This document shows positions 1 through 8,023 of a stretch of 32,320 bases of DNA, in pieces. Every line of letters begins with the position of its first letter. The stretch's first letter is position 1. The stretch is from Dolichospermum sp. UHCC 0259. GTDB taxonomy: Bacteria > Cyanobacteriota > Cyanobacteriia > Cyanobacteriales > Nostocaceae. Below the pieces are notes generated by a model, which ran no database searches, was not told where the DNA came from, and saw only the letters and a program-made list of their open reading frames with translations. The position numbers and the translations under genes are program-made. The stretch is taken from positions 1-32,320 of the forward strand of contig NZ_VIKX01000255.1 in assembly GCF_009711935.1 (NCBI RefSeq), read 5' to 3'.

Positions 1-117
1 TTTATTTTTTTCAAAATGAGAATTGCTGACAAAACCCGTCACGGTAAAAGCCAGTCATGGGAGAAGTGCAGCAAATTTCTAAGTTTGTACCCAGTACGTT
101 TTTAGCTTCTGTCATTT

Positions 118-166
118 GATTTTAGATTTTAGATTTTAGATTTTAGATTTTAGATTTTGGATTTTG
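118..166. repeat. Seven-base tandem repeat (GATTTTA/GATTTTG)
   Basis: Seven consecutive copies of a heptamer, five GATTTTA followed by two GATTTTG. This is a short tandemly repeated repetitive sequence of the type common between genes in Nostocales. It lies just beyond the 3' end of the exporter gene. The rest of positions 1-216 shows no gene. Confidence 0.9.
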
Positions 167-216
167 GATTGATTTCACGGTCACTTGTACCATTAAGGTA
201 TTCTTGGTTATGATTT

Positions 217-1845
217 CTAAGTTTGTGGGAGTTTATCAAATTCAATTTTGCCATAGTCTAGTTTAATAATTCTATCAGCTAAATGAAAATAATGATCATC
301 ATGACTAATTACTAAAATGGTTTTTCCCTGTGCTTTCAATTCTGGTAATAATTGAGTATAGAATATATCTTTGAATAATGGATCTTGATCAGCAGCCCAT
401 TCATCAAATAGATAAATTTGCCTATTTTCTAAATATGCTGTTAGTAATGCGAGGCGTTTTCTTTGTCCTTGGGAAAGAGATGTGGTGGAAAGTTTCCCAT
501 TTTCGATTTTAACTTTATGATCAAGTTGTAATTTCTCTAAATATTTTTGGGCTTGAATATCTAAGTTATTATTGGCTAATCCTAACAGTTCTTCAAATAA
601 ATAAAAATCAGAAAATACGACAGAAAAATGTTGGCGATACCATTCGCGGTTATTTTCTGTAATCAAAGTTTCATCTAAAATAATTTCGCCATCTTCGGGA
701 ATATATAAACCAGTGATTAATTTCGCTAAAGATGATTTACCGCTACCATTACCACCCACGATAAAAACTAATTCTTGGGGGTAAAGAGTAAGGTTAATTG
801 GCCCAAGAATAAAGCTTTTATCTTCTTTGTCTGTGTAATAAGTGTGAGTAACATTTATCAGTTGTAAACTGTGCCAAGTTGTGAGAGTATGAGGGGGTGC
901 AGTGGCAACTTCGGCACGACTGGCTAAAGATAAACCCAATGATTCGATTTTTTGTAAAGCAACGCTGGCTTTACTAATTAATGGTAAATTATTGGAAATA
1001 TTATCCATCGGCAACATTAAATAAGTAAATGTGAGAATATAACCGGATAAGGTTTCGGCATCAATGGCGAATAAATGCGGTAAAATGAAGAGAACAAAAC
1101 CAATGGCAAAGAAAAATATTAGTTTACCCCAACTGGTAGTTGTCGCAAACAAAGTTAAACCTTGGACATTATGATTTCTAAATTTACTGGCTGTGGCTTC
1201 TAAACGATTATTCAGGAAATATTGACGGCGTTGATAGTGGAGTTTGAGTTCTTTGATGCCGCCGGTAATGGTGCTAAAATTATTAAATAAAGCGTCTTGA
1301 TCTTCGCGGGCTAAAGCTAATAATTTTTCTCCTCTATCTAATAACCATTTACAACTACCAATAGCTACTAGCATTAAAACCACAACCATTAAAAATACTA
1401 ACCAAGATAGCCAAGTTATATATAATAAACATCCCAAAGCCATTGAGATATCAATACATAAAAATGGAATGACATATACAGCATTTGCCACTGCTTGGAC
1501 ATCTTCTGTTAAAGTGGCTAATAAACGAGGATTTCCTAATTGTTCTAAATGACTTAATTCCGATGCTAATATTTGCCGACTTAACTGCATTCTTAATTGC
1601 AAAACGGCATTTTGTGATAAGCGAATTAACATGATTTGAGACATTACGCCGGTAATTAAGGCTACGGTGACTAAACCGACGAAACCCCAGGCTATAGTTG
1701 TCAAAGGTGCAGCATTGCTTTTACTCGCAGCACTACTAATGAGGGCGATTAATCCTGCACTACTACCACCACTCAAGAAACCGGTGATAATAGCGATCGC
1801 TACCATTGTCCAAGAAGAACGCAAAAGAAAGTAAATTAGATTCAT
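217..1845 (-). CDS. Cyclic-peptide-type ABC exporter, fused permease and ATPase
   Basis: A 542-residue half-transporter. The N-terminal 300 residues carry about six hydrophobic helices (first at residues 3-27). The C-terminal part is an ABC ATPase with Walker A GGNGSGKSS near residue 365, the signature LSQGQRKRL, a Walker B region ending in FDEWAADQDP, and the H-loop VISHDD. The DEWAADQDP wording and the length fit the cyclic-peptide/siderophore exporter family (SyrD/PvdE-like) rather than lipid flippases. It would act in the inner membrane and export an unknown peptide or metabolite. No biosynthetic genes for such a product are next to it. Its ATG overlaps, on the opposite strand, the ATG of the divergent glycosyltransferase (both within CATG at 1843-1846), so no room remains for a separate promoter. 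Confidence 0.85.
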   Translation of the reverse strand: MNLIYFLLRSSWTMVAIAIITGFLSGGSSAGLIALISSAASKSNAAPLTTIAWGFVGLVTVALITGVMSQIMLIRLSQNAVLQLRMQLSRQILASELSHLEQLGNPRLLATLTEDVQAVANAVYVIPFLCIDISMALGCLLYITWLSWLVFLMVVVLMLVAIGSCKWLLDRGEKLLALAREDQDALFNNFSTITGGIKELKLHYQRRQYFLNNRLEATASKFRNHNVQGLTLFATTTSWGKLIFFFAIGFVLFILPHLFAIDAETLSGYILTFTYLMLPMDNISNNLPLISKASVALQKIESLGLSLASRAEVATAPPHTLTTWHSLQLINVTHTYYTDKEDKSFILGPINLTLYPQELVFIVGGNGSGKSSLAKLITGLYIPEDGEIILDETLITENNREWYRQHFSVVFSDFYLFEELLGLANNNLDIQAQKYLEKLQLDHKVKIENGKLSTTSLSQGQRKRLALLTAYLENRQIYLFDEWAADQDPLFKDIFYTQLLPELKAQGKTILVISHDDHYFHLADRIIKLDYGKIEFDKLPQT

Positions 1846-3031
1846 GTCTCAGTTGTCAGTTGTCAGTTGTCAGTTGTCAGTAGTTTTATTTGCTGACTCC
1901 TTCCCCCTGTTATTAATTCTCTGTTTATCAGCCGTTTTATTCTACACCTATGGGGTTTATGTAGGAATCGCTTTTTTGCTTTCCTCTCCTCCCATAAACC
2001 CGGAATTTCATCCCCCTGTCACTATCCTTAAACCCCTATGTGGTGTTGATAAGGATACTAACACCAACCTAGCTTCATTTTGTCAACAAGATTATCCCCA
2101 ATATCAAATAATTTTTAGTGTCCGCAGTTCTACAGATCCTAGTATAGAAGTAGTTGAGAAACTAATTCAACAATTTCCCGAAATAGATATTAGTTTAGTG
2201 GTGAAAGATCATATTATCGGTGCAAATTTGAAAATTAGTAACTTAGCTAATGCTGTCACCACCGCCAAATATGATATTTTCCTCATTGCTGACAGTGATA
2301 TTCGTGTCAGTTCAGAATATTTGCAAATAGTTATTCAACCATTACAAGATCAGAAAGTTGGTGTTGTTACCTGTTTATATCGTTCCACTGCCGAAGGAAT
2401 AGCCACCATTTTAGAAGCTATTTGTACAGCCACAGATTTTCAACCGGGTATTTTAGTTAGTAAACAATTAGAGGGAATAAAATTCGCTTTGGGTTCAACC
2501 ATTGTCATTCGTAAAACCACATTAGCAAAAATTGGCGGTTTTGCCGCCGTAGCTGATTATCTAGCAGATGATTATCAACTCGGCTATTTACCAACCCAAG
2601 CAGGTGACAAAGTAGTCTTATCTAACTATATCGTCGAACACGGATTAGGACATAGTAGTTTATTAGATTCTATCAATCGTCAAATTCGTTGGGCGCGTTG
2701 TATTCGTGTTTCTCGTCCTTGGGGTTATGCCGGCTTAATATTTACTTTCGGCACAGTTTCTAGTTTACTATTATTAATAACTAGCAGTGGTTCTACTCTC
2801 TCTTGGTTGGTGTTCTCCATAACTTTACTCATGCGCTTGATTATGGCTTGGGTAATAGGAATAAAAGTTCTTAATGATGCAGTTACTAAAAAGTTCTTTT
2901 GGCTGATTCCTGTTGCGGATATAGTGAGATTTATAATTTGGTGTTGTGGATTTTTTGGTAATACTATTGAATGGCGAGGTACGAAATTTAAAATAATTAA
3001 AAATGGTAAATTAGAAATAATCCAAAGTTAG
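1844..3031 (+). CDS. Membrane glycosyltransferase, family 21-like (ceramide glucosyltransferase/HpnI type)
   Basis: A 395-residue membrane glycosyltransferase of GT-A fold. It has a hydrophobic N-terminal helix (about residues 18-46), a nucleotide-sugar domain starting at ILKPLCGVD, the metal-binding DSD at residues 150-152, the catalytic-loop motif LADDYQLG at 240-247, and the acceptor motif QIRWAR at 280-285. Three hydrophobic segments follow (about 295-385). This order is that of ceramide glucosyltransferase and of hopanoid HpnI, so the acceptor is probably a lipid; which one cannot be read from sequence. The first 14 residues are encoded by a heptamer tandem repeat, and no ribosome-binding site precedes the ATG. 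A TTG at 1874 is a possible later start. Confidence 0.8.
   Translation: MSQLSVVSCQLSVVLFADSFPLLLILCLSAVLFYTYGVYVGIAFLLSSPPINPEFHPPVTILKPLCGVDKDTNTNLASFCQQDYPQYQIIFSVRSSTDPSIEVVEKLIQQFPEIDISLVVKDHIIGANLKISNLANAVTTAKYDIFLIADSDIRVSSEYLQIVIQPLQDQKVGVVTCLYRSTAEGIATILEAICTATDFQPGILVSKQLEGIKFALGSTIVIRKTTLAKIGGFAAVADYLADDYQLGYLPTQAGDKVVLSNYIVEHGLGHSSLLDSINRQIRWARCIRVSRPWGYAGLIFTFGTVSSLLLLITSSGSTLSWLVFSITLLMRLIMAWVIGIKVLNDAVTKKFFWLIPVADIVRFIIWCCGFFGNTIEWRGTKFKIIKNGKLEIIQS
1849..1883. repeat. Seven-base tandem repeat (TCAGTTG) inside the start of a gene
   Basis: Four TCAGTTG copies and one TCAGTAG. The array is the same class as the intergenic arrays in this window but lies within the reading frame of the glycosyltransferase, where it encodes Gln-Leu-Ser-Val-Val-Ser-Cys repeats. 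Confidence 0.9.
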
Positions 3032-3050
3032 TAAATCGCCAAACCTGTAG

Positions 3051-3069
3051 GGGCGGGGTTTCCCCGCCC
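3051..3069. terminator. GC-rich hairpin between convergent genes
   Basis: GGGCGGGG, a TTT loop and CCCCGCCC form a perfect eight-pair stem. A partial second copy follows at 3074-3091. It lies between the glycosyltransferase and the convergent CAP-domain gene. No long T-tract follows, so it may be a dispersed palindromic repeat that also ends transcription. Confidence 0.5.
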
Positions 3070-3148
3070 TCAATAGGGTTTCCCCGCCCTCAATATTAAT
3101 CTGCAATCTGCTGTAAGTTTAATAGAAAACAGAAAAATGACTTTTTCC

Positions 3149-3766
3149 CTACGGTTTTAGCACGTTAGCGGGAAACTGCCCTTGCACATTACCAGCGGGT
3201 ACATAATGACAGACAACATAAAAAGCGTTGAATTTAGTCCCATTCATGGTTTTAGTGCCTCTTGCCGCACCACAACCTAATTGCGTGCTACTTTTCCACA
3301 CAACCTGAGTAAAATGCCCCGTAGCCGCAGAAAATCCTGGACTATTATAGTTATAAAGTTTGACTTCATCGTACCATGACTTAACTGCTGTGTTAGCTAG
3401 GCTGTCTGAACTGATGGAAGGGGCGGTAGTATAGTAAACATATAAGTTTTCTCCAGCATTTCTGCGCTGACTAGCTGAACTGTGTTGAAATGAGCCACTA
3501 CTGGCCAGATATTGCGCCCAGGTTTGAGCAGTATTATTAGCAGAACTACTAATTTTCATACTAGGACTACGATGGGTAGCTCGATAACCGTTATGCTTAG
3601 ATAAGGCATTGCTTCTAAAAACATTCAAATCAATATTTGTTTGTGCTAAAGCACGATCGCTACCAATTGGCATTAAATTTGCCACCTGAGAGGGAATGAT
3701 TCCTGTTAGTCCGAGAGTTAAAGCTGTACCTGTTGTTAAAGCAAAATATGAAAAAAGTTTATTCAT
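3149..3766 (-). CDS. Secreted CAP-domain (SCP/PR-1-like) protein
   Basis: A 205-residue exported protein. Residues 1-41 are a signal peptide ending near DRALA. The CAP domain follows, with the HNGYR motif at 58-62, GENL at 105-108, the HFTQVVW signature at 151-157, and YVVCHYVPAGN near the C-terminus. Two cysteines flank the second half of the domain. CAP proteins act outside the cytoplasm; bacterial members have no single established activity. The start chosen is the ATG at 3766, preceded by AAGGAT, because it begins the signal peptide. An upstream in-frame ATG at 3823 would add 19 unlikely residues. Convergent with the glycosyltransferase. Confidence 0.88.
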   Translation of the reverse strand: MNKLFSYFALTTGTALTLGLTGIIPSQVANLMPIGSDRALAQTNIDLNVFRSNALSKHNGYRATHRSPSMKISSSANNTAQTWAQYLASSGSFQHSSASQRRNAGENLYVYYTTAPSISSDSLANTAVKSWYDEVKLYNYNSPGFSAATGHFTQVVWKSSTQLGCGAARGTKTMNGTKFNAFYVVCHYVPAGNVQGQFPANVLKP

Positions 3767-3876
3767 GATTTTATCCTTACTGTAACGAGAATGAATTTTG
3801 AACAAATTCAGAGTATGGAGCAAATGTGATTTAATCTTTACAGTCCCCGCTGCGGCTTTTGTTTAATTTTCCTAAT

Positions 3877-4620
3877 ATGCAACTTCACAACATTACCGCT
3901 TATCTTTTAGTATCTCATGGAAGTCGTGATCCTCGTCCAGATATGGCTATGCAGCAATTAGCTGGAATGTTAAGAGAGATATTACCCCAGGGGGAAAATT
4001 TCGTAGAAGTTGCTACCCTAGAGGCAAATATCCAACCTTTACATTTGCAAATTCAAGATTTTGCTAATCGTGTTCAGGTTTGCGGCTGTAAAAAGCTGCA
4101 AATTATTCCTCTATTTTTGTTACCGGGATTCCATGTCATGACTGATATTCCCGCAGAAATAACCCTAGCAGAACAGATGATAAATAAAGGCATGATCATT
4201 GAATTGCGCCCTTATATTGGTAGTTATCCTGGGTTAGAAAAGTTTTTTGCTAAAATGATGATGACAGTGAAAGCAGATGTAGCAATTATTTTAGCTCATG
4301 GTAGTCGCCGCGCTGGTTCTCATACCTCTGTGGAAAGTATAGCAGCTAGTGTTGGCGCAGTTACAGCCTATTGGTCTGTGCCTCCGAGTTTAGAAACAAG
4401 AGTACAGGAATTAATTACTGCTGGTTATGGACAAATTGCGATTTTCCCATACTTTTTATTTACAGGTGGGATAACTGATGCGATCGCACAAGCAGTAGAA
4501 ACGCTAAAATTAAAATTTCCATCAGTAAGTTTTCAACTCGCACAACCATTAGGAACAAGTCGAGAATTTGCTGATTTAATCGAGAATTTCATCACAGAAG
4601 AGGAAAAAGTTTTTGGGTAA
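3877..4620 (+). CDS. cbiX: Sirohydrochlorin chelatase (CbiX/SirB-like), two-lobed
   Basis: A 247-residue protein predicted to insert ferrous iron (or cobalt) into sirohydrochlorin, the last step to siroheme. The first lobe has SHGSRDPR (His14) and LPGFHVMTD (His86), the paired metal-binding histidines of the class II chelatases. The second lobe repeats the fold with AHGSRRAG (His141), but its second motif is LFTGG without histidine, so only the first lobe looks catalytic. The ATG at 3877 was chosen over an upstream TTG at 3859 because it sits just before the conserved first strand. It overlaps the next gene by eight bases, which indicates translational coupling with uroporphyrinogen-III methyltransferase. 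Confidence 0.85.
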   Translation: MQLHNITAYLLVSHGSRDPRPDMAMQQLAGMLREILPQGENFVEVATLEANIQPLHLQIQDFANRVQVCGCKKLQIIPLFLLPGFHVMTDIPAEITLAEQMINKGMIIELRPYIGSYPGLEKFFAKMMMTVKADVAIILAHGSRRAGSHTSVESIAASVGAVTAYWSVPPSLETRVQELITAGYGQIAIFPYFLFTGGITDAIAQAVETLKLKFPSVSFQLAQPLGTSREFADLIENFITEEEKVFG

Positions 4621-5368
4621 AGTTTATTTAGTCGGTGCAGGTCCTGGAGATCCTGGACTTATGACTCTCAAAGGAAAAGGTTTATTAGCTTGTGCCGATG
4701 TGGTGATTTATGACGCTTTGGTGAGTCCAGAAGTGCTGGAAATGATCAATCCCCAAGCTGAACAAATCAACGCGGGTAAACGCATGGGTAGACATTCACT
4801 ATTACAAGAAGTCACCACCCAATTACTCATTGAAAAAGCCGCAAATCATACCATAGTTGTCCGTCTCAAAGGTGGTGATCCTTTTATCTTCGGTCGTGGT
4901 GGCGAAGAAATGGCAGAATTAATAGCCGCAGATATTCCTGTAGAAGTTGTTCCAGGAATTACTTCAGGAATCGCCGCAGCGGCCTATGCTGGTATTCCCC
5001 TCACCCATCGGCTTTATAGCTCTTCTGTCACCTTTGTTACCGGACATGAATCCGCTGGTAAGTATAAACCCCAGGTAAATTGGCAAGCCATAGCGCACGG
5101 TTCAGAAACTATCGTAATTTATATGGGTATTCACAATTTACCCTACATTATTGAACAATTTACCCTAGCTGGATTGAGTTTAGATACACCCATTGCTTTA
5201 ATCCGCTGGGGAACTCGGCCAGAACAGGAAGAATTAATTGGTGAACTAGGAACAATTGTACAACAAGTGGAAGCAAAAGGATTTCTTGCGCCAGCAATAG
5301 CGGTAATTGGTGCAGTCGTTAAGATGCACGATATATTATCTGGTAAAGAAAAAAAGGAAATTAAATAA
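4613..5368 (+). CDS. cobA: Uroporphyrinogen-III C-methyltransferase
   Basis: A 251-residue S-adenosylmethionine-dependent methyltransferase converting uroporphyrinogen III to precorrin-2, the entry to siroheme and cobalamin. It has the N-terminal VGAGPGDPGLMTLKG, the VRLKGGDPFIFGRGGEE motif, VPGITSGIAAAAYAGIPLTHR, and the SAM-binding TFVTGHE and IYMG segments. It is a single-domain form without the CysG dehydrogenase/chelatase part. The start is a TTG inside the stop region of the chelatase gene, with GAGGAAAAAG upstream as ribosome-binding site. With the upstream gene it supplies two siroheme steps; precorrin-2 dehydrogenase is not in the window. Confidence 0.93.
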   Translation: MGKVYLVGAGPGDPGLMTLKGKGLLACADVVIYDALVSPEVLEMINPQAEQINAGKRMGRHSLLQEVTTQLLIEKAANHTIVVRLKGGDPFIFGRGGEEMAELIAADIPVEVVPGITSGIAAAAYAGIPLTHRLYSSSVTFVTGHESAGKYKPQVNWQAIAHGSETIVIYMGIHNLPYIIEQFTLAGLSLDTPIALIRWGTRPEQEELIGELGTIVQQVEAKGFLAPAIAVIGAVVKMHDILSGKEKKEIK

Positions 5369-5371
5369 GTA

Positions 5372-5512
5372 ATGAATTTTGTTTACCAAACTCAGGGGAT
5401 TGAATTTGAATGGGATATAAATAAGGCTGAGAGCAATTTTATTAAGCATGGTGTTAGATTTGAAGAGGCAGTAGAGGCATTTTTTGATCCTTTTTATCAA
5501 GAAGGAGATTAT
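5372..5512 (+). pseudogene. Truncated BrnT-family toxin remnant
   Basis: The first 47 codons encode a recognisable BrnT start: FEWDINKAESNFIKHGVRFEEAVEAFFDP. BrnT toxins are about 90 residues with an RNase fold. Here the frame runs, without the second half of the domain, straight into the next gene. All strands expected after the FxDP motif are missing, so ribonuclease activity is unlikely. The frame is still open, so it could instead be read as a fusion with the downstream antitoxin-like protein. Confidence 0.7.
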
Positions 5513-5806
5513 ATGAGCAATAATGAAGAAATTAAATTACAAGTGCATCCTCGTGTCACAGAAGTTCTTTCCCTCAAAATACCCAGAGATACTTTAACAT
5601 CATTAGAAGAAATAGCCGTTAATAAAGATATGTCTATAGAAGCTTTGCTGAAATTTTATATTGGACAAGGTTTACGAGAAGATATATCTAAGTTATTCAA
5701 TGAACGATTATTAAATACAACTGTGCAAGTTTTGTCACGTCATATTGAGTCGCAGGAAGAAGTTTCTAAAATCATCCAAGAAATTAAATCTGAAACAATT
5801 AGATAA
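5513..5806 (+). CDS. Antitoxin-like small protein, ribbon-helix-helix type
   Basis: A 97-residue protein starting at an ATG preceded by a strong AAGGAG (5502-5507), which is why I separate it from the upstream toxin remnant. Residues 14-52 (VTEVLSLKIPRDTLTSLEEI, then DMSIEALLKFYIGQGL) read as a strand followed by two helices, as in ribbon-helix-helix DNA-binding antitoxins. The charged helical C-terminus would be the toxin-binding part. Its partner would have been the BrnT-like gene now reduced to a fragment just upstream. Function is inferred from context and fold pattern only. Confidence 0.6.
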   Translation: MSNNEEIKLQVHPRVTEVLSLKIPRDTLTSLEEIAVNKDMSIEALLKFYIGQGLREDISKLFNERLLNTTVQVLSRHIESQEEVSKIIQEIKSETIR

Positions 5807-5825
5807 ATTAGATATCTGGAAATTT

Positions 5826-6899
5826 TCACACAATATGATGAAAAATTATTTTCAGTAAATCCCCTTGAGAAAAAGGCTTTTCTAAATAGCCATTAGCTCT
5901 CACAAACTTAGCTTTTGCTTTATCTCTTAATCCCATTCTTTCAGTCATGAAAATTACCGGAGTATTTTTATAATGGGTGTGTTTCCGTAATAAAGAACAG
6001 ATTTCATAGCCATCTAAATTAGGCATTTCTACATTTAATAAAATAATATCTGGCTGGACTCGCAAAATTTCCATTAAAGCTTGGGAAGAATCCATGAATT
6101 TCAATACAGAAAATATTTGCTCATCTAAAAAATCTTCGACAGTATTTAATATGCTATAATCATTGTCCACACCTAAAATGCTATATTTCTTCCTCTCTCT
6201 AACTGGGGAATTTATCGGCTGTTGTATATGTGGTTGAAAATCAACTTGATCAGAATTGATTTTAGGTAGTTGTTCCTGATATCTGCTACGTGAAGGGGAC
6301 TGATGATGATTTTCAAAATTCAAATTTTCCTGAATATCAACCTTAACTCCTGATTGACATTGTTCTACTAAAGTTCTTAAATTCAAATGACAAAATTTAG
6401 GAAGATTATCTAAAAAAGTATGGGGAACAAATTCATAACTGCCATACTTTAAATCCAGTAATGATTCTAAAACCTCCAAAGCTAATTGTTCAATCAACAA
6501 AGCAGCCTGATAGTGGCTAATGTATTTTTGATTAACTAACCAACAAATTGCTAAGTAATCTGGATTGGGAATTGACTGATTCTCAATGTCTTTTTCAAAA
6601 ATCATCCGTACTTGTTCATTAATACCTAAAGGAAGAGTAGAAATTTGTTGGCTTAATCTCTGTAAATTACGATAAAGAGGTTCAAACATTTCCTCAGAAT
6701 AACTAGCGTAAATTAACTTACCCTGATCCATGTATATTGACCATGCACCTGATTCACTAAATATTTGCAAACAACCAGTAAAAGAATTATTAGTAATCTT
6801 TTTTAATAAGCTAATTGGTTGGATCTTTTGAAAAAATCTATATCTACTAATGGGAATTGTATTCATATTCTGAGATTGATTATTAAAATTTTTTCTCAT
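5826..6899 (-). CDS. PATAN-domain protein with degenerate receiver
   Basis: A 357-residue protein of the PatA type. The N-terminal 200 residues match the PATAN (DUF4388-like) pattern: LLKKITNNSFTGCLQI, then SIYMDQGKLIYAS. A charged linker follows, then a receiver domain from about residue 237. The receiver has lost key residues: the acidic pair reads Asp245-Asn246, and the phosphoacceptor position in IILLNVEMP is Asn289. The conserved Thr319 and Lys341 remain. It is therefore probably a phosphorylation-independent pseudo-receiver. In cyanobacteria this architecture is linked to heterocyst patterning (PatA) and to phototaxis regulators. A second internal Met (residue 12) is an alternative start. 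Confidence 0.8.
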   Translation of the reverse strand: MRKNFNNQSQNMNTIPISRYRFFQKIQPISLLKKITNNSFTGCLQIFSESGAWSIYMDQGKLIYASYSEEMFEPLYRNLQRLSQQISTLPLGINEQVRMIFEKDIENQSIPNPDYLAICWLVNQKYISHYQAALLIEQLALEVLESLLDLKYGSYEFVPHTFLDNLPKFCHLNLRTLVEQCQSGVKVDIQENLNFENHHQSPSRSRYQEQLPKINSDQVDFQPHIQQPINSPVRERKKYSILGVDNDYSILNTVEDFLDEQIFSVLKFMDSSQALMEILRVQPDIILLNVEMPNLDGYEICSLLRKHTHYKNTPVIFMTERMGLRDKAKAKFVRANGYLEKPFSQGDLLKIIFHHIV

Positions 6900-7087
6900 G
6901 ATCAGTTATAATTACTGAATTTTACAAAGGTTTTGAATTATAATTCTTGAATTATTCTTTTTAGGTTAGTATATATTTTCTAGAGAAATAAAAAAGTATC
7001 TTAAACATAAGATGAAAAAATGAAGTACAAAGGTTCTTCCAGAACATTTTGCATCTTCATGTTTCTTAAAACACTCCATACTTAATC

Positions 7088-8023
7088 GTGTCTGCAATTA
7101 ATAATATCCAAGTTACCGAAAATAGCGATCGCCTAGACCGCTATCTATCCCAAGAATTATCAGATTTATCCCGTTCTCGCATCCAGCAGTTAATAGAACA
7201 GGGTCATGTTCAAGTTAATGAAAAAATCTGCACATCTAAAAAGATTAACCTGAAAACAGGCGATCGCATTACCCTGGAAATTCCCACAATTCAACCTTTA
7301 GAAGTAATTGCAGAGAATATTCCCTTAGATATTCTTTATGAAGACGACGAACTCATAATTCTCAATAAACCCGCAGGTTTAGTAGTCCACCCCGCACCCG
7401 GACATCCTGACGGGACCTTAGTTAATGCCATCTTGGCCCACTGTCCCAACTTACCAGGAATCGGCGGCGTGCAACGGCCAGGAATCGTCCATCGTTTAGA
7501 CAAGGATACAACAGGAGCAATTGCGATCGCTAAAACAGACCTCGCCTATCAACACCTCCAAGCACAACTACAAGCAAAAACTGCCAGAAGAGAATATTTA
7601 GGCTTAATTTACGGTGTCCCCAAAACAGAAACCGGCACCATCAACTTACCCATAGGTCGCAATCCCCAAGATCGCAAAAAAATGGCCATTCTTGCCGTAG
7701 AAGATGGTGGACGTAATGCTATTACTCATTGGCGTGTCAAAGAACGTTTTGGTAACTACACCTTAATTCACTTCCAACTAGAAACAGGACGTACCCATCA
7801 AATTCGCGTCCACAGCGCCAAAATGGGTCATCCCATCGTCGGCGACCCCATTTATAGTTCAGGTCATTCCCTCGGCGTAAATTTGCCGGGACAAGCATTA
7901 CACGCTTGGAAACTTCAGTTACAACATCCCACTTCTGGCGATTTAGTCGCAGTCACAGCACCTCTTCCCCGCAGCTTGACAACTTTACTGGAAGTCCTGC
8001 GCCGTCGTAGTGGTATTTATTAA
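7088..8023 (+). CDS. RluA-family 23S rRNA pseudouridine synthase (RluD-like)
   Basis: A 311-residue protein with an N-terminal S4 RNA-binding domain (RLDRYLSQELSDLSRSRIQQLI to about residue 65) and a pseudouridine synthase domain. That domain has LNKPAGLVVHPAPGH, the catalytic GIVHRLDKDTTGAIAIAKT, and GRTHQIRVH. This is the RluA/RluC/RluD family that isomerises uridine in 23S rRNA; RluD is the closest by domain order and length. The start is GTG at 7088, chosen because it directly precedes the S4 domain. HIP1 octamers and related GCGATCGC sites occur inside the gene. It sits where Anabaena-type genomes commonly carry the pec operon. Confidence 0.88.
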   Translation: MSAINNIQVTENSDRLDRYLSQELSDLSRSRIQQLIEQGHVQVNEKICTSKKINLKTGDRITLEIPTIQPLEVIAENIPLDILYEDDELIILNKPAGLVVHPAPGHPDGTLVNAILAHCPNLPGIGGVQRPGIVHRLDKDTTGAIAIAKTDLAYQHLQAQLQAKTARREYLGLIYGVPKTETGTINLPIGRNPQDRKKMAILAVEDGGRNAITHWRVKERFGNYTLIHFQLETGRTHQIRVHSAKMGHPIVGDPIYSSGHSLGVNLPGQALHAWKLQLQHPTSGDLVAVTAPLPRSLTTLLEVLRRRSGIY

